DNA of 32,284 nt from a bacterium (GTDB taxonomy: Bacteria > Cyanobacteriota > Vampirovibrionia > Gastranaerophilales > Gastranaerophilaceae). The notes under the pieces were generated by a model that made no database searches, was not told the DNA's origin, and was given only the letters and a program-made list of their open reading frames with translations. The position numbers were made by a program, and so were the translations under genes. The stretch is from the NCBI GenBank assembly GCA_017541465.1, contig JAFXYZ010000043.1, positions 1 to 32,284 on the forward strand, in the 5' to 3' direction. Each line of letters begins with the position of its first letter. Position 1 is the first letter of the stretch. Below are positions 8,712-16,720 of the stretch, one piece after another.

Positions 8712-9474
8712 ATGTTCAATTTTAAAAATAATCAAGTTCCTACCCCCCCCCTACTTCTTTTATAAAAGAAGTAGGCAAGAAAATTTTAGTAGTTTTTCCG
8801 GTTCAAATAATAATTTATTAAATCGTAGTTTTGGTCAATGTAATGCCTTCACTCTCGCCGAAGTTCTTATTACTTTGGTTATTATCGGTGTTATTGCAGC
8901 AATAACAGTTCCGACTTTGATGAATAAGACAAATAATCAAGAATATGTTTCAAGATTAAAGAAAGCATATTCAACGATGTCACAGGCAACAAATCTCATA
9001 ATTGCTGAAGAAGGAACTGCACAGGCTGATAAAGGCGGTTGGGCAGATAGTGGTAATCATATTTACGAACTATATAAAAAACATTTAAATAATGCAAAAG
9101 AATGTGGTGCCTTTTCTAATTGTTATAATGGTAATTATAAAAAACTCAGTGGACCAGATTATCCTTGGGAATGGCGAAGCATTGGAGATATGCATAAATT
9201 AATATTGTCTGATGGAACACAAATTATTTTTGAACATGATAATGCTGCTTGTGAATCATTTGGGGTCTTTGAGAATCGTTGTATGCAGATAATCATAGAT
9301 GTTAATGGAAACAAAAAACCAAACAAACTTGGTCGTGATGCTTTTTATTTTGTTTTGCAACCTTATTCTTTTGTGCCAGCTGGTTGTTCAAATACATCTA
9401 ATTGTAATGTTACAGATGGTTCCGGAACAAGTTGTGCCTGCAGAGTTTTAAGAGAAGGTGCAATAAATTATTAG
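8712..9474 (+). CDS. Type IV pilin-like / pseudopilin protein; 5' frame broken at a C9 tract
   Basis: From about 8850 the frame encodes a clear prepilin: AFTLAEVLITLVIIGVIAAITVPTLM, with the +5 Glu of the methylated hydrophobic helix, followed by a globular domain with several cysteines (CGAFSNC, AACESF, NRC, GCSNTSNC, SCACR) and DUF-type pilin repeats typical of this lineage. GAGGA at 8700-8704 points to ATG 8712 as the start (MFNFKNNQVPTPP), but that frame stops at 8763-8765 just after nine consecutive C (8743-8751). Losing one C, or gaining two, joins it to the pilin frame. A GTG at 8698 opens the whole frame without a shift, but it overlaps the likely ribosome site. The gene may be phase-variable, switched off, or misread in the assembly. 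By family it would be an extracellular filament or secretion-system minor subunit. Confidence 0.8.
8743..8775. repeat. C9 homopolymer joined to a perfect 26-nt palindrome
   Basis: Nine C at 8743-8751 run into a perfect palindrome at 8750-8775: CCTACTTCTTTTA and its exact complement TAAAAGAAGTAGG. Both lie in the 5' coding part of the pilin-like gene. In a genome this AT-rich a nine-C run is unexpected. Confidence 0.85.
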
Positions 9475-9476
9475 CA

Positions 9477-9500
9477 GTAGGTCGTGTTGTAAAACACGAC
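9477..9500 (+). repeat. REP-like hairpin, GTAG + GTCGTGTT/AACACGAC stem
   Basis: GTAG (9477-9480) is followed by a perfect eight-pair stem GTCGTGTT-GTAA-AACACGAC (9481-9500). It lies between the convergent pilin and sigma genes, where it may also help terminate transcription. It matches in plan, but not in stem sequence, the GTAG hairpins at 21994-26689. Confidence 0.65.
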
Positions 9501-9529
9501 AAATATTATAACTTTTATTCAATAATAAC

Positions 9530-10417
9530 TTAAACGATACTCTTCTTTAATTTTTCTTTTTTATTTTCAGCGAGGAGGTTTCTGAGTTTCATAATTGCCT
9601 GTGCGTGAAGTTGGCAGACTCTCGATTCCGATACATCAATATTTTCCCCGATTTCTTTTAAGGTCATATTTTCGTGGTAGTAAAGCACCATTATTAGTCT
9701 TTCTCTTTCTGGCAGGCTATTCAGGGCCTTTTGTAGTTCGTTTTTGGTGTCTTTTTCCTCTAATTTTTCTAGTGGTGTCTGAGAGTTTTTATCCTCGAGT
9801 GTATCAATAATTTCTATACTCTCATCGCCTGTTCCTTTTTTGTCGTAGATAGAAGTTACAAAAGTTTCATCGGATAAAATCGAATTTACTTTTTCGATAG
9901 GGATACCCATATAGTTTGCAATTTCGGTTGTTGTTGCGTATCTTCCGAGTTTTTGTCTTAAAACTTCACCCGCCTGCTTAACTTCTTTTGCCTTCCTTCT
10001 TGTACTTCTCGGAAGCCAGTCCTGAGAACGGATTTTATCAATGACAGTACCCTTCATCCTCATAATCGCATAGGTTTCAAATCTTGCGCTTTTACTCGGG
10101 GAAAATTTTTCTATTGCGTCTATCAAGCCTTCAATGGCAAAACTTGAAATATCCTCAACCGTAAAGTTCTGGGGCAGATTAATCTTCATTCTGCCGATAA
10201 CATACTTTGTGAGGTAAATATATTGCACGATTAAATCATTTCTCAGAATTTTGTTTGTTTTATCCTTGAGAAATTCAGACCAAAGCTGTTCGAGTTCTTC
10301 GTCTGTCAGTCGTTTTATTCCTTTGTATGAATAACTTGCCGTATTACTCATCAAAAACCCCAAGTTACAAGACTTGCCATATTTTAATTGTACATAATTA
10401 TTATTTTCTTTAATCAT
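9530..10417 (-). CDS. Sigma-70 family RNA polymerase sigma factor, FliA/WhiG type
   Basis: A 295-residue group-3 sigma factor lacking region 1.1. Region 2 is at about residues 60-135 (LIVQYIYLTKYVIGRM ... EGLIDAIEKFSPSKSARFETYAIMRMKGTVIDKIRSQDWLPRSTRR, the FliA/WhiG hallmark for -10 recognition). Region 3 is KLGRYATTTEIANYMGIPIEKVNSIL. Region 4 is LPERERLIMVLYYHENMTLKEIGENIDVSESRVCQLHAQAIMKLR, binding the -35. FliA factors usually drive flagellar genes, WhiG and SigF relatives development or stress genes; no flagellar gene is in this window. An ATG at 10351 (MSNTASYSYKG) preceded by GGGG is a plausible shorter start. The gene stands alone, convergent to the pilin-like gene. Confidence 0.9.
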   Translation of the reverse strand: MIKENNNYVQLKYGKSCNLGFLMSNTASYSYKGIKRLTDEELEQLWSEFLKDKTNKILRNDLIVQYIYLTKYVIGRMKINLPQNFTVEDISSFAIEGLIDAIEKFSPSKSARFETYAIMRMKGTVIDKIRSQDWLPRSTRRKAKEVKQAGEVLRQKLGRYATTTEIANYMGIPIEKVNSILSDETFVTSIYDKKGTGDESIEIIDTLEDKNSQTPLEKLEEKDTKNELQKALNSLPERERLIMVLYYHENMTLKEIGENIDVSESRVCQLHAQAIMKLRNLLAENKKEKLKKSIV

Positions 10418-10473
10418 GTAAAAGTATGAAGTTTTGTAAAGTAGGTTAATATTTAAATATCAAATTTATAATT

Positions 10474-10509
10474 CCCCCTCACCCAACCCTCTCCCCTGAG
10501 GGGCGAGGG
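10474..10509 (-). repeat. Second copy of the CCCTCACCC / CCCTCTCC hairpin repeat
   Basis: CCCTCACCCAACCCTCTCCC lies within 10474-10496. CCCTCTCCCC (10487-10496) folds on GGGGCGAGGG (10500-10509) with one mismatch. It is the inverted counterpart of the element at 8574-8607. It sits in the gap upstream of the sigma gene. Confidence 0.7.
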
Positions 10510-10538
10510 CTGAAGAATGTCAGAAAAGAGAGAGCAAC

Positions 10539-10570
10539 AAAAAAGACCTTCCGAAGAAAGTCTTTTTTTT
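10539..10570 (-). terminator. UUCG-type hairpin terminator of the zinc-ribbon gene
   Basis: Read on the minus strand: GACTTTC, loop TTCG, GAAGGTC, followed by TTTTTTG. The stem has seven pairs with one wobble and is flanked by A and T runs on both sides, so it could also work in the other direction. It lies 23 bases after the zinc-ribbon stop codon. Confidence 0.8.
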
Positions 10571-10592
10571 GTTATTTAATATTAAATTGTTA

Positions 10593-10874
10593 TTATTCCT
10601 GTTCAGGTGTGCTGTGGTGTTTTGCGTAGCATTCTTTGCAGTAAACTTCTTTACCCTGGATAGGTCTGAAGGGAACTTTTGTCTGGCAGCCGCAGTCAGA
10701 ACAGGTTACTTCATACATTTTCTTTCTGTTCTTCTGTCTTCTTGCCTTTCTGCATTCCGGGCATCTTTTGGGTTTGTTTACAAGTCCTTTTTCAGCGTAG
10801 AATTCTTGCTCGCCGACAGTGAAAGTAAATTCACTACCACAATCTTCGCAAATGAGTTTCTCGTCTTCGTACAT
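10593..10874 (-). CDS. Small double zinc-ribbon protein
   Basis: A 93-residue soluble protein with two cysteine modules. The first is CEDCGSEFTFTVGEQEFYAEKGLVNKPKRCPECR (residues about 9-42), the 'probable zinc-ribbon' pattern with the conserved FT..EQ.FYA.KG..N.P.RC..CR. The second is CSDCGCQTKVPFRPIQGKEVYCKECY (about 58-83), the CxDCG..T.VPF.P..G..VYC..C pattern. Each would bind one zinc through four cysteines. Proteins with this double pattern are widespread and abundant in several phyla, but their role is not settled; nucleic-acid or ribosome association is a guess. AAGGAG sits eight bases before the ATG, a strong ribosome site. It is a single-gene unit with its own terminator. Confidence 0.85.
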   Translation of the reverse strand: MYEDEKLICEDCGSEFTFTVGEQEFYAEKGLVNKPKRCPECRKARRQKNRKKMYEVTCSDCGCQTKVPFRPIQGKEVYCKECYAKHHSTPEQE

Positions 10875-11184
10875 TTTGGTGTCTCCTTAGTTGTCTTGTC
10901 TGTAAATAATGTTGTGATAGGAATTAAGGATATTAATTACTAAAAATCGTTATCTACACTACTGATTATATTTTATATATTTTTTCGCATTTTAGCAATA
11001 TTTTTTTTTAAATATTATTTTTTTAGTGATATAATCAGGGCATGGTCAACTCTTTTGTAATTCAATAATAGTTTAATAAACGACTATATTAAGTATTGTA
11101 AAAATATAATTTTTTTTATGATTTTGAGGGCAAAAATTAAAATTTAGGATTTTTTTTTAATATGGACATGTTTCGCGGGTAAAA
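10875..11184. other. AT-rich divergent intergenic region
   Basis: Holds the upstream sequences of the zinc-ribbon gene (minus) and of the 11185 operon (plus), with long T and A runs. I find no convincing -35/-10 pair, no hairpin and no gene. A six-codon frame at 11162 (MDMFRG) just before the 11185 start has no ribosome site. Confidence 0.5.
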
Positions 11185-12249
11185 ATGATTTATTCTATTG
11201 GTACACAGCAAAATTCAGCCGTTAATGAGAAGATAGCGTTTGGCAAAAGAAAAGCCAAAGATAAGCAGGCTTCTCTTGATGAGCACGATCATCTTATGCT
11301 TGAAGAGTATAAGAAGCATCCTGTTTCGACTAAGTTTAATATAGCTTATGACAAACTCACGAATGCTCTGACGACCTATCCTGCAAAAGGTTTCAGAGGC
11401 AGTGTAAACTCAAACTTCTATGAATTTCTGACAATGGGCACAATACCCTATCTGGTCGGAAGCGGAATGCTGATGGCTGTTTTCGGTTTGGCAGGTAAGT
11501 TCTTTGACGCAAAATCAATGGCTGCTTCAGCAAAAACAAGCAAAAAGATGGCGCTCGGTGTACTTTTCTACGGCATAGCCAAAACTTTATCAAAGAAGCT
11601 CATTGAAACACCCGTAAAACTTAAATACGGTGTTGATGTTAATCTTCCCGTAAAAAGAGTTATTAATGAAGTTCCCGACGGAACAAACAACGATGATCTG
11701 GTCTCTTATGAATATCATAAAGCCTTTGAGAGTGTTGATTTCCCGAGATTTGATTTATTATACAGTTCCCCCGAATCAGGAAAACCCCAAAACAGCTACT
11801 ATGATATGGTAGCAAAGAAAATGGGGCTCGGTGAAAATCTTAAAGACTCTGACCAGCAGGTTAAACCCAAAATAAGAGAGCTCGTCACAAAGACAAGAAC
11901 CTTCACAACTCTGAGTTCATATCTCTGGGCAGCTTCAGCGGTCGGTATCGCTATGCAGAAGCCCTGGGAAACTTCAGCCGTTAAAGGTTTGAAAGGTTTT
12001 GTAAAAGCTCCCGTTAAAGCCGTCAAATACTTTGGCAGCCAGTTCGGAAGAAGTTTCAAAGAATTTCTGGGCATAGGTGAAAAAACCCTTAAAACAAAAC
12101 ATATCGCAGGAAGAGCCCTGCTCGGTCTTGCAGTTGCTACAACAGTAATCGGAAACATCGTTACACTTTCCGATTCAAAAACAAAGAAAGCCAAAAAAGC
12201 TGCTGCCACACCGCTTATTAATAACGATAAAACAAAGGTGGTGTGCTGA
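11185..12249 (+). CDS. Unknown lineage-specific membrane protein, paralogue of the next gene in part
   Basis: A 354-residue protein I cannot assign to a named family. Near the N terminus is KIAFGKRK. Hydrophobic segments are at about 87-110 (TMGTIPYLVGSGMLMAVFGLAG), 127-142 (MALGVLFYGIAKTL), 240-255 (SSYLWAASAVGIAM) and 312-330 (GRALLGLAVATTVIGNIV), with a Lys-rich tail. After the second segment comes KLIETPVKLKYGVDV, closely matching KLFIQAPIKARTGVDI in the next protein, and both then have a 60-80 residue loop before another hydrophobic pair. So the two share a module. It heads a tightly coupled operon: its TGA overlaps the next ATG (TGATG). No strong ribosome site is seen before its ATG. 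Confidence 0.7.
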   Translation: MIYSIGTQQNSAVNEKIAFGKRKAKDKQASLDEHDHLMLEEYKKHPVSTKFNIAYDKLTNALTTYPAKGFRGSVNSNFYEFLTMGTIPYLVGSGMLMAVFGLAGKFFDAKSMAASAKTSKKMALGVLFYGIAKTLSKKLIETPVKLKYGVDVNLPVKRVINEVPDGTNNDDLVSYEYHKAFESVDFPRFDLLYSSPESGKPQNSYYDMVAKKMGLGENLKDSDQQVKPKIRELVTKTRTFTTLSSYLWAASAVGIAMQKPWETSAVKGLKGFVKAPVKAVKYFGSQFGRSFKEFLGIGEKTLKTKHIAGRALLGLAVATTVIGNIVTLSDSKTKKAKKAAATPLINNDKTKVVC

Positions 12250-14750
12250 TGAGTAATAATTTCGTAAACAATTTTATTAATCAGGCAAAACCGATTATTC
12301 CCAACATTAAGGGCAATAAGGAAATTGCAACACCCGTTCCTTCAGACGGATATATGCTTCCTTCAAGAATTTTCGGTTCACCCAAAAGAGCCCTGAAGAA
12401 TTTAAAAAATGATGTTGTAACCATTAAAAAAGGTGCACAGGGTAAAGCCAACGACCACGAGCTCGGCAGACTAAACGACCTTGCAATGAAGGCTGGTTCT
12501 TTGCTCTTGGCTGCATACCTCTTCTCAACAAAACCGTTCAAGACCTCAAAAGCTATGGAATTTGTCGGTTTTGGCTCATTCTTCGCTTCAATGGCGCTCT
12601 GGCCTAAATTATTCATTCAGGCACCTATCAAAGCAAGAACAGGTGTTGATATTCACAGAAAATATGTCGATTCCTTCGGAAGAGAGAAAATGTTCTTCCA
12701 GGATCCCCAATACGTTCCCTGGTCATTAATGAGCCAGGCGGAAATCGACAAAATGGGCGATAAATTAAAGATTTCAAAGGATACCCCGAACAGAAACGCG
12801 GTTATTCAGGACACTGCAAGAAAAACAGCCGTTCAGGGCAATACTCTCTGGATGTACACCGCAGGTTTTGCAACTCCTCTTATGAGTGCATTAATCTGCA
12901 ACTTCGCAGAACCAAAAATTGACGGTTTAATTCTTAATTCAAACTTAAAGAGCACTCAAAAACATCTTGAAAACTCTTCTCTTACACTTCTTCAGAGAAT
13001 TAAGCACGGTTTTGAACTCAGACAGGGACAGAAATTTATAAAGAGTCTTGCGGATAAACCGCTCGACAGTAAAACTATAAGTGAAATTGCGCAGAAATTC
13101 GGCAATGATAATCTCTCGGTTTCGCAGACACTTGAAAGCTCTCTCCAAAGACTTGCTAAAGAGGCGAGACTTAACTCGGTTCCGATGAATAAGAATAATT
13201 TGGGTGAGGTAATTTCAAAAGTTGCACAAAGAGCAAAATTGCCCTCTGACGTCGCTTTTGAACTTGAAGATGTCGTTACAAAACTCGGTACAAGAGAAAT
13301 CAGTTCTGCTACTTTATCCGACATAGCTGATAAACTTGCAGGTATGGCTGCAAAAGGTAATAAATTCCAGCAGAAGAAATTAACAGGTGCATTTACCGAG
13401 GCTTTAACAGAAGTCTTTGAAGCACAAAGAGTTCCGAAAACTTCTGCTGTTGCGGATAAATTAACAAATCTTTCTCAGGTTATGGCTAATCTAAAAGCAA
13501 AAACAGGTATCTTTGACCGCTTCTTTGCTGCAAGAACAAAAGCAACCCCCGGTACTTTGCTCGGAAAACAATATACAGGCTTCTCTCAGGAGGTTATTGA
13601 AGCTCTCGGGCTTAAACCAACCCTCTTTGGCGGAAAGAAATTACTGAGCGATGATGAAGTTATAAGACATATTGAACAGTTTGTCGAGTCAGACAAATTT
13701 GATTCCACCATAAAATCACTCGATGGCAGAATTGAAACCTTCCACAGAGATTTTGATACTACTTCGGTATTTAAGAAAATGAAGGAAACACTCTCTCAGG
13801 CAGGCGAACACATGAGAGGCGCAGGCTTTGGCGAGGTTGCCGATAAGATGACGGGAGCTCAGCCTTCTCTTACAAGAACTCTCAGAGCTTTGGGCTTTAA
13901 AGAAGGTGAAGAGGTTTCAAGAGATGCTCTTGCAAAAGCCTTCAGAGATGTTTTGGGCAACGACCAGAAGAAGATGTCAGTATCAGGCATTTTTGAAAGA
14001 GAAACAGGTATTCAAATCGGCGATAATATGGATAAACTTAAACGCTCTATCGAAGATTTCGTTTCAGGTCAGCCCGGCTCTTCAATGAGAGCGATGAGAA
14101 CCGAAGCCGAAGAAAGAATTTTGGGTGCTCAGTCCTCATTCTATCGTACAATTCAGACCTTTGATATATTTAAGAAAATCAAGAACGGTACTCTCAGAAC
14201 ACAACTCGAAAACATTTCTGTTGACGGTCAGGCAGCAAGATTAACTCCTGAAGAAGTCAATGAAGCAATAGATTATGCTAAGAAATTTATCACAAAAGGT
14301 ACTATTGTTGATCATTCCGATAAAGCAAGATATATGAATACTCAGTCAGGCAAGAGAATTCACGATGCAGTTATGAGAGTTCTCTTTGATGACGGAGAAT
14401 TCCCGACCGAAATCGGAAGCCCTGCACTCAAAAGCAGAATGAGAGCATATAAATCAGAGGTTAAATCAAAAATTGTTGATATTATGCACTCTGTTGAAGC
14501 TCCTCATAACCAGAGATGGATGTCCGAAACAGTAGAGCATATGCAGGGTATCACAAAGCATAATCTTGTCGGCGAACCCATTGTTGACTCCGTTAAAAAC
14601 GGTGTTCAGAATATGAAAAATTCCAATAAATGGTTAAAGATATTCGGTACTGCATTCCTTGCTCTTGTCGGTATAACCTTAATTGCAGGAACTCAGTTCG
14701 GTAAACACAACAAAAAAGCCGAAAAGGAAGGAGAAAAGACGAATGGCTAA
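12249..14750 (+). CDS. Unknown large lineage-specific protein with two membrane regions and long helical middle
   Basis: 833 residues from ATG 12249; a GTG at 12243 is possible, but ATG sits in the TGATG overlap with AGGTGG upstream. N-terminal part: hydrophobic segments (AMKAGSLLLAAYLF, MEFVGFGSFFASMALW), then KLFIQAPIKARTGVDIHRKY shared with the preceding protein, and NTLWMYTAGFATPLMSALIC. The middle, about residues 230-770, is soluble, charged and mostly helical with repeated short motifs such as LSDIADKL/ISEIAQKF and LRALGFKEGEEVSRDALAKAFRDVL. The C terminus has one membrane segment (WLKIFGTAFLALVGITLIAG) and a Lys/Glu tail. The layout suggests a membrane-anchored scaffold, but the function is unknown. 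The following GH13 gene starts eight bases before its end, implying coupled production. Confidence 0.7.
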   Translation: MSNNFVNNFINQAKPIIPNIKGNKEIATPVPSDGYMLPSRIFGSPKRALKNLKNDVVTIKKGAQGKANDHELGRLNDLAMKAGSLLLAAYLFSTKPFKTSKAMEFVGFGSFFASMALWPKLFIQAPIKARTGVDIHRKYVDSFGREKMFFQDPQYVPWSLMSQAEIDKMGDKLKISKDTPNRNAVIQDTARKTAVQGNTLWMYTAGFATPLMSALICNFAEPKIDGLILNSNLKSTQKHLENSSLTLLQRIKHGFELRQGQKFIKSLADKPLDSKTISEIAQKFGNDNLSVSQTLESSLQRLAKEARLNSVPMNKNNLGEVISKVAQRAKLPSDVAFELEDVVTKLGTREISSATLSDIADKLAGMAAKGNKFQQKKLTGAFTEALTEVFEAQRVPKTSAVADKLTNLSQVMANLKAKTGIFDRFFAARTKATPGTLLGKQYTGFSQEVIEALGLKPTLFGGKKLLSDDEVIRHIEQFVESDKFDSTIKSLDGRIETFHRDFDTTSVFKKMKETLSQAGEHMRGAGFGEVADKMTGAQPSLTRTLRALGFKEGEEVSRDALAKAFRDVLGNDQKKMSVSGIFERETGIQIGDNMDKLKRSIEDFVSGQPGSSMRAMRTEAEERILGAQSSFYRTIQTFDIFKKIKNGTLRTQLENISVDGQAARLTPEEVNEAIDYAKKFITKGTIVDHSDKARYMNTQSGKRIHDAVMRVLFDDGEFPTEIGSPALKSRMRAYKSEVKSKIVDIMHSVEAPHNQRWMSETVEHMQGITKHNLVGEPIVDSVKNGVQNMKNSNKWLKIFGTAFLALVGITLIAGTQFGKHNKKAEKEGEKTNG

Positions 14751-16482
14751 TTATCTCGAACAATTATTTCCGTCTGTCTATTCTCACTATCTTACTCCTG
14801 AGGTAAAACCTCAGAGTGCGCCTGCTGCTTCGGAACAGCCAAAACTCTATAACAATGCTTCAAGCCTGCTTATAGATTTCTTAAACCAAAACGGAATAGT
14901 CAATGCCGCGGTTCAGGTTAAAACTCCCGAAATAGCCTCGGCGCCGATTGATTATCATAACAATTTAAAAACGATGTTCAAAAACAACGAGGCAAATATC
15001 CTCGGTGTAATCATAAGAACTTTTAACGCAAAAGACAGAGTAGGAAACCAGCTCATCAGAAAAGGTGATGAAGTCGGTACCTTTAATAATGCCGTTGAGA
15101 GACTTGATGAAGTCAAAGGGCTCGGAATAAACACTCTTCACGTACTTCCGATTAACCCTCCGGGAAAGAAAAATGCCCTGGGTACTGCAGGCTCACTCTA
15201 CTCCCCTGCTGATTTTCTCAAGATTGATCCTAATATAATCGATAAAAATGATTCAAGAACGGATAAAGAACAGGTTCAGAACTTCAACGCAGAATGCCAT
15301 AAAAGAGGGATAAAGACTATGCTCGATATGCCGAGCTGCGGTTCTTTTGATATGTTTGAAAAACACCCCGAATGGATGGCAATAGACGAAAACGGATATG
15401 CAAAAACTCCGGGCGGCTGGAACGATATTAAAATGCTCAACCCCTGGAAGGATGAGTCAAAGAGGGAACTGAATCCTGATTTGGTTAAATTGCATAAGGA
15501 TTTTGTCGATTGGGCTATGGAGCTTGGCTTTGACGGGCTCAGAATTGACGTTTCAAGAACCAAACCACCGGAATTTTGGCAGGAAATTATAGATTATTCT
15601 CATACAAAAGATCCCGAATTTGCGTGGCTTGCGGAAACTTATACCTATGAAGATGCTTCGCCTCAAATTAATATGAACTATGACAGACCTAAAGATGCGC
15701 TCAAAGCAGGCTTTGACAGTTACTACGGTCAGTATCATATTTATCACGAATGGGAAAATGCAAAAGAATTTCACGATTATATCATCGATAATCTCAAGAT
15801 GAGTTATGAGTTTGACAAAGGAAAATCAGTAATCGGATCGTTCGGAACTCACGATGACAACTCTCTTATGGAACATGGCGGTCCTGATTTCTTAAAACAG
15901 GTCGCAGCGGTTGAAGCTACAATTCCTATGCTGAATACCTACTTCTTCGACGGCTTCCAGTCAGGTGATGACTACAGATATGACTTCGATAAACAGCAGG
16001 ATGAATATACTGAAACAGATTCGCACGATTGTTTCGTTCATACCGGCAGACCTGATATTTTCAACCTTTCAAGACCTTTAATCGGCAAACACCACGACAT
16101 CGGTCAGTTCATGCGCTCTGCGCTTAAAGTCAAAGAAAATTATAAAGATTTAATTACAAAGGGTTCTTATATTCCGCTTGCGGTTGATAAAAACCCCGAG
16201 GACAAGTTAATTGCTTTTGCACGTCATTACAAAGGCAAAACTATTGTCGTTATTATAAATAAAGACGTAAACAAGGCTCAGCACGGCTCGGTTATGATTC
16301 CGGGGCTGAGTGAAAAACAGACTCTGAAGAACCTCTTCCAGCCCTATGGCGACCAGTCGGTTGTTCAGGCTCAGGACGGCAAAATCAACGTTGAAATGGG
16401 CAAATCAAGAGTTGTTGCTTTTGAAATCAATACCCCCGACATAGAAAATTCAGGACTACCCGTATATAAACAAAACCTGTAG
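14743..16482 (+). CDS. Glycoside hydrolase family 13 enzyme, GlgE-like aspect (alpha-glucan acting)
   Basis: 579 residues from ATG 14743 (GGAG upstream; the frame is open further back, into the previous gene). No signal peptide is seen, so it is probably cytoplasmic. A low-complexity N-terminal stretch of about 80 residues precedes the (beta/alpha)8 barrel. The catalytic set is present: nucleophile D269 in GLRIDVSR, acid/base E298 in WLAETY, and D371 in SFGTHDDNSL. Region I reads LDMPSCGSFDMF: the usual DxxxxH histidine is missing. LDMPSCGS...KHPEW and SRTKPPEFW recall the corresponding parts of GlgE maltosyltransferases (DIAFQCSPDHPW, TKPVRFW). Hydrolase, transferase or inactive variant cannot be decided by eye. 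It overlaps the preceding scaffold-like gene and is followed seven bases later by a tiny membrane protein. Confidence 0.82.
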   Translation: MANYLEQLFPSVYSHYLTPEVKPQSAPAASEQPKLYNNASSLLIDFLNQNGIVNAAVQVKTPEIASAPIDYHNNLKTMFKNNEANILGVIIRTFNAKDRVGNQLIRKGDEVGTFNNAVERLDEVKGLGINTLHVLPINPPGKKNALGTAGSLYSPADFLKIDPNIIDKNDSRTDKEQVQNFNAECHKRGIKTMLDMPSCGSFDMFEKHPEWMAIDENGYAKTPGGWNDIKMLNPWKDESKRELNPDLVKLHKDFVDWAMELGFDGLRIDVSRTKPPEFWQEIIDYSHTKDPEFAWLAETYTYEDASPQINMNYDRPKDALKAGFDSYYGQYHIYHEWENAKEFHDYIIDNLKMSYEFDKGKSVIGSFGTHDDNSLMEHGGPDFLKQVAAVEATIPMLNTYFFDGFQSGDDYRYDFDKQQDEYTETDSHDCFVHTGRPDIFNLSRPLIGKHHDIGQFMRSALKVKENYKDLITKGSYIPLAVDKNPEDKLIAFARHYKGKTIVVIINKDVNKAQHGSVMIPGLSEKQTLKNLFQPYGDQSVVQAQDGKINVEMGKSRVVAFEINTPDIENSGLPVYKQNL

Positions 16483-16489
16483 GTAAAAA

Positions 16490-16705
16490 ATGAAAATCCA
16501 AAATATTAATATTCTACCCTTTAGCGCACGAACCGGCGCATCAAAGCCTGTTCTCAAAATCGGTGATGCCTTAAAACCTAAAACGGCACCTAAAGAGGAC
16601 GATGTTGTTTTTAAGAAGCAAAAAGGCTCTATAATGAGAAGAGCTGTTCTTTTGTCTCTTATAATGCTTTCGGCTACAGTTGCGTACTTCAGAAAATTAG
16701 GGTAA
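16490..16705 (+). CDS. Small single-pass membrane protein, unknown
   Basis: 71 residues: a short N-terminal part with ILPFSART, a charged basic middle (KPKTAPKEDDVVFKKQKG) and one membrane helix (AVLLSLIMLSATVAYF) near the C terminus. The gene starts seven bases after the GH13 stop with TAGG upstream, so it is the last gene of that operon. The ILPFSART segment is reminiscent of KIAFGKRK near the start of the 11185 protein. Function unknown; a membrane tether or partner for the operon's proteins is a guess. Confidence 0.6.
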   Translation: MKIQNINILPFSARTGASKPVLKIGDALKPKTAPKEDDVVFKKQKGSIMRRAVLLSLIMLSATVAYFRKLG

Positions 16706-16720
16706 ACATAATTTCTTATA

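Noticed and set aside
10569-10943. Plus-strand 124-codon frame opposite the zinc-ribbon gene
   Set aside because: It is the complement of a well-conserved cysteine-patterned gene; its hydrophobic look comes from the opposite strand's codons.
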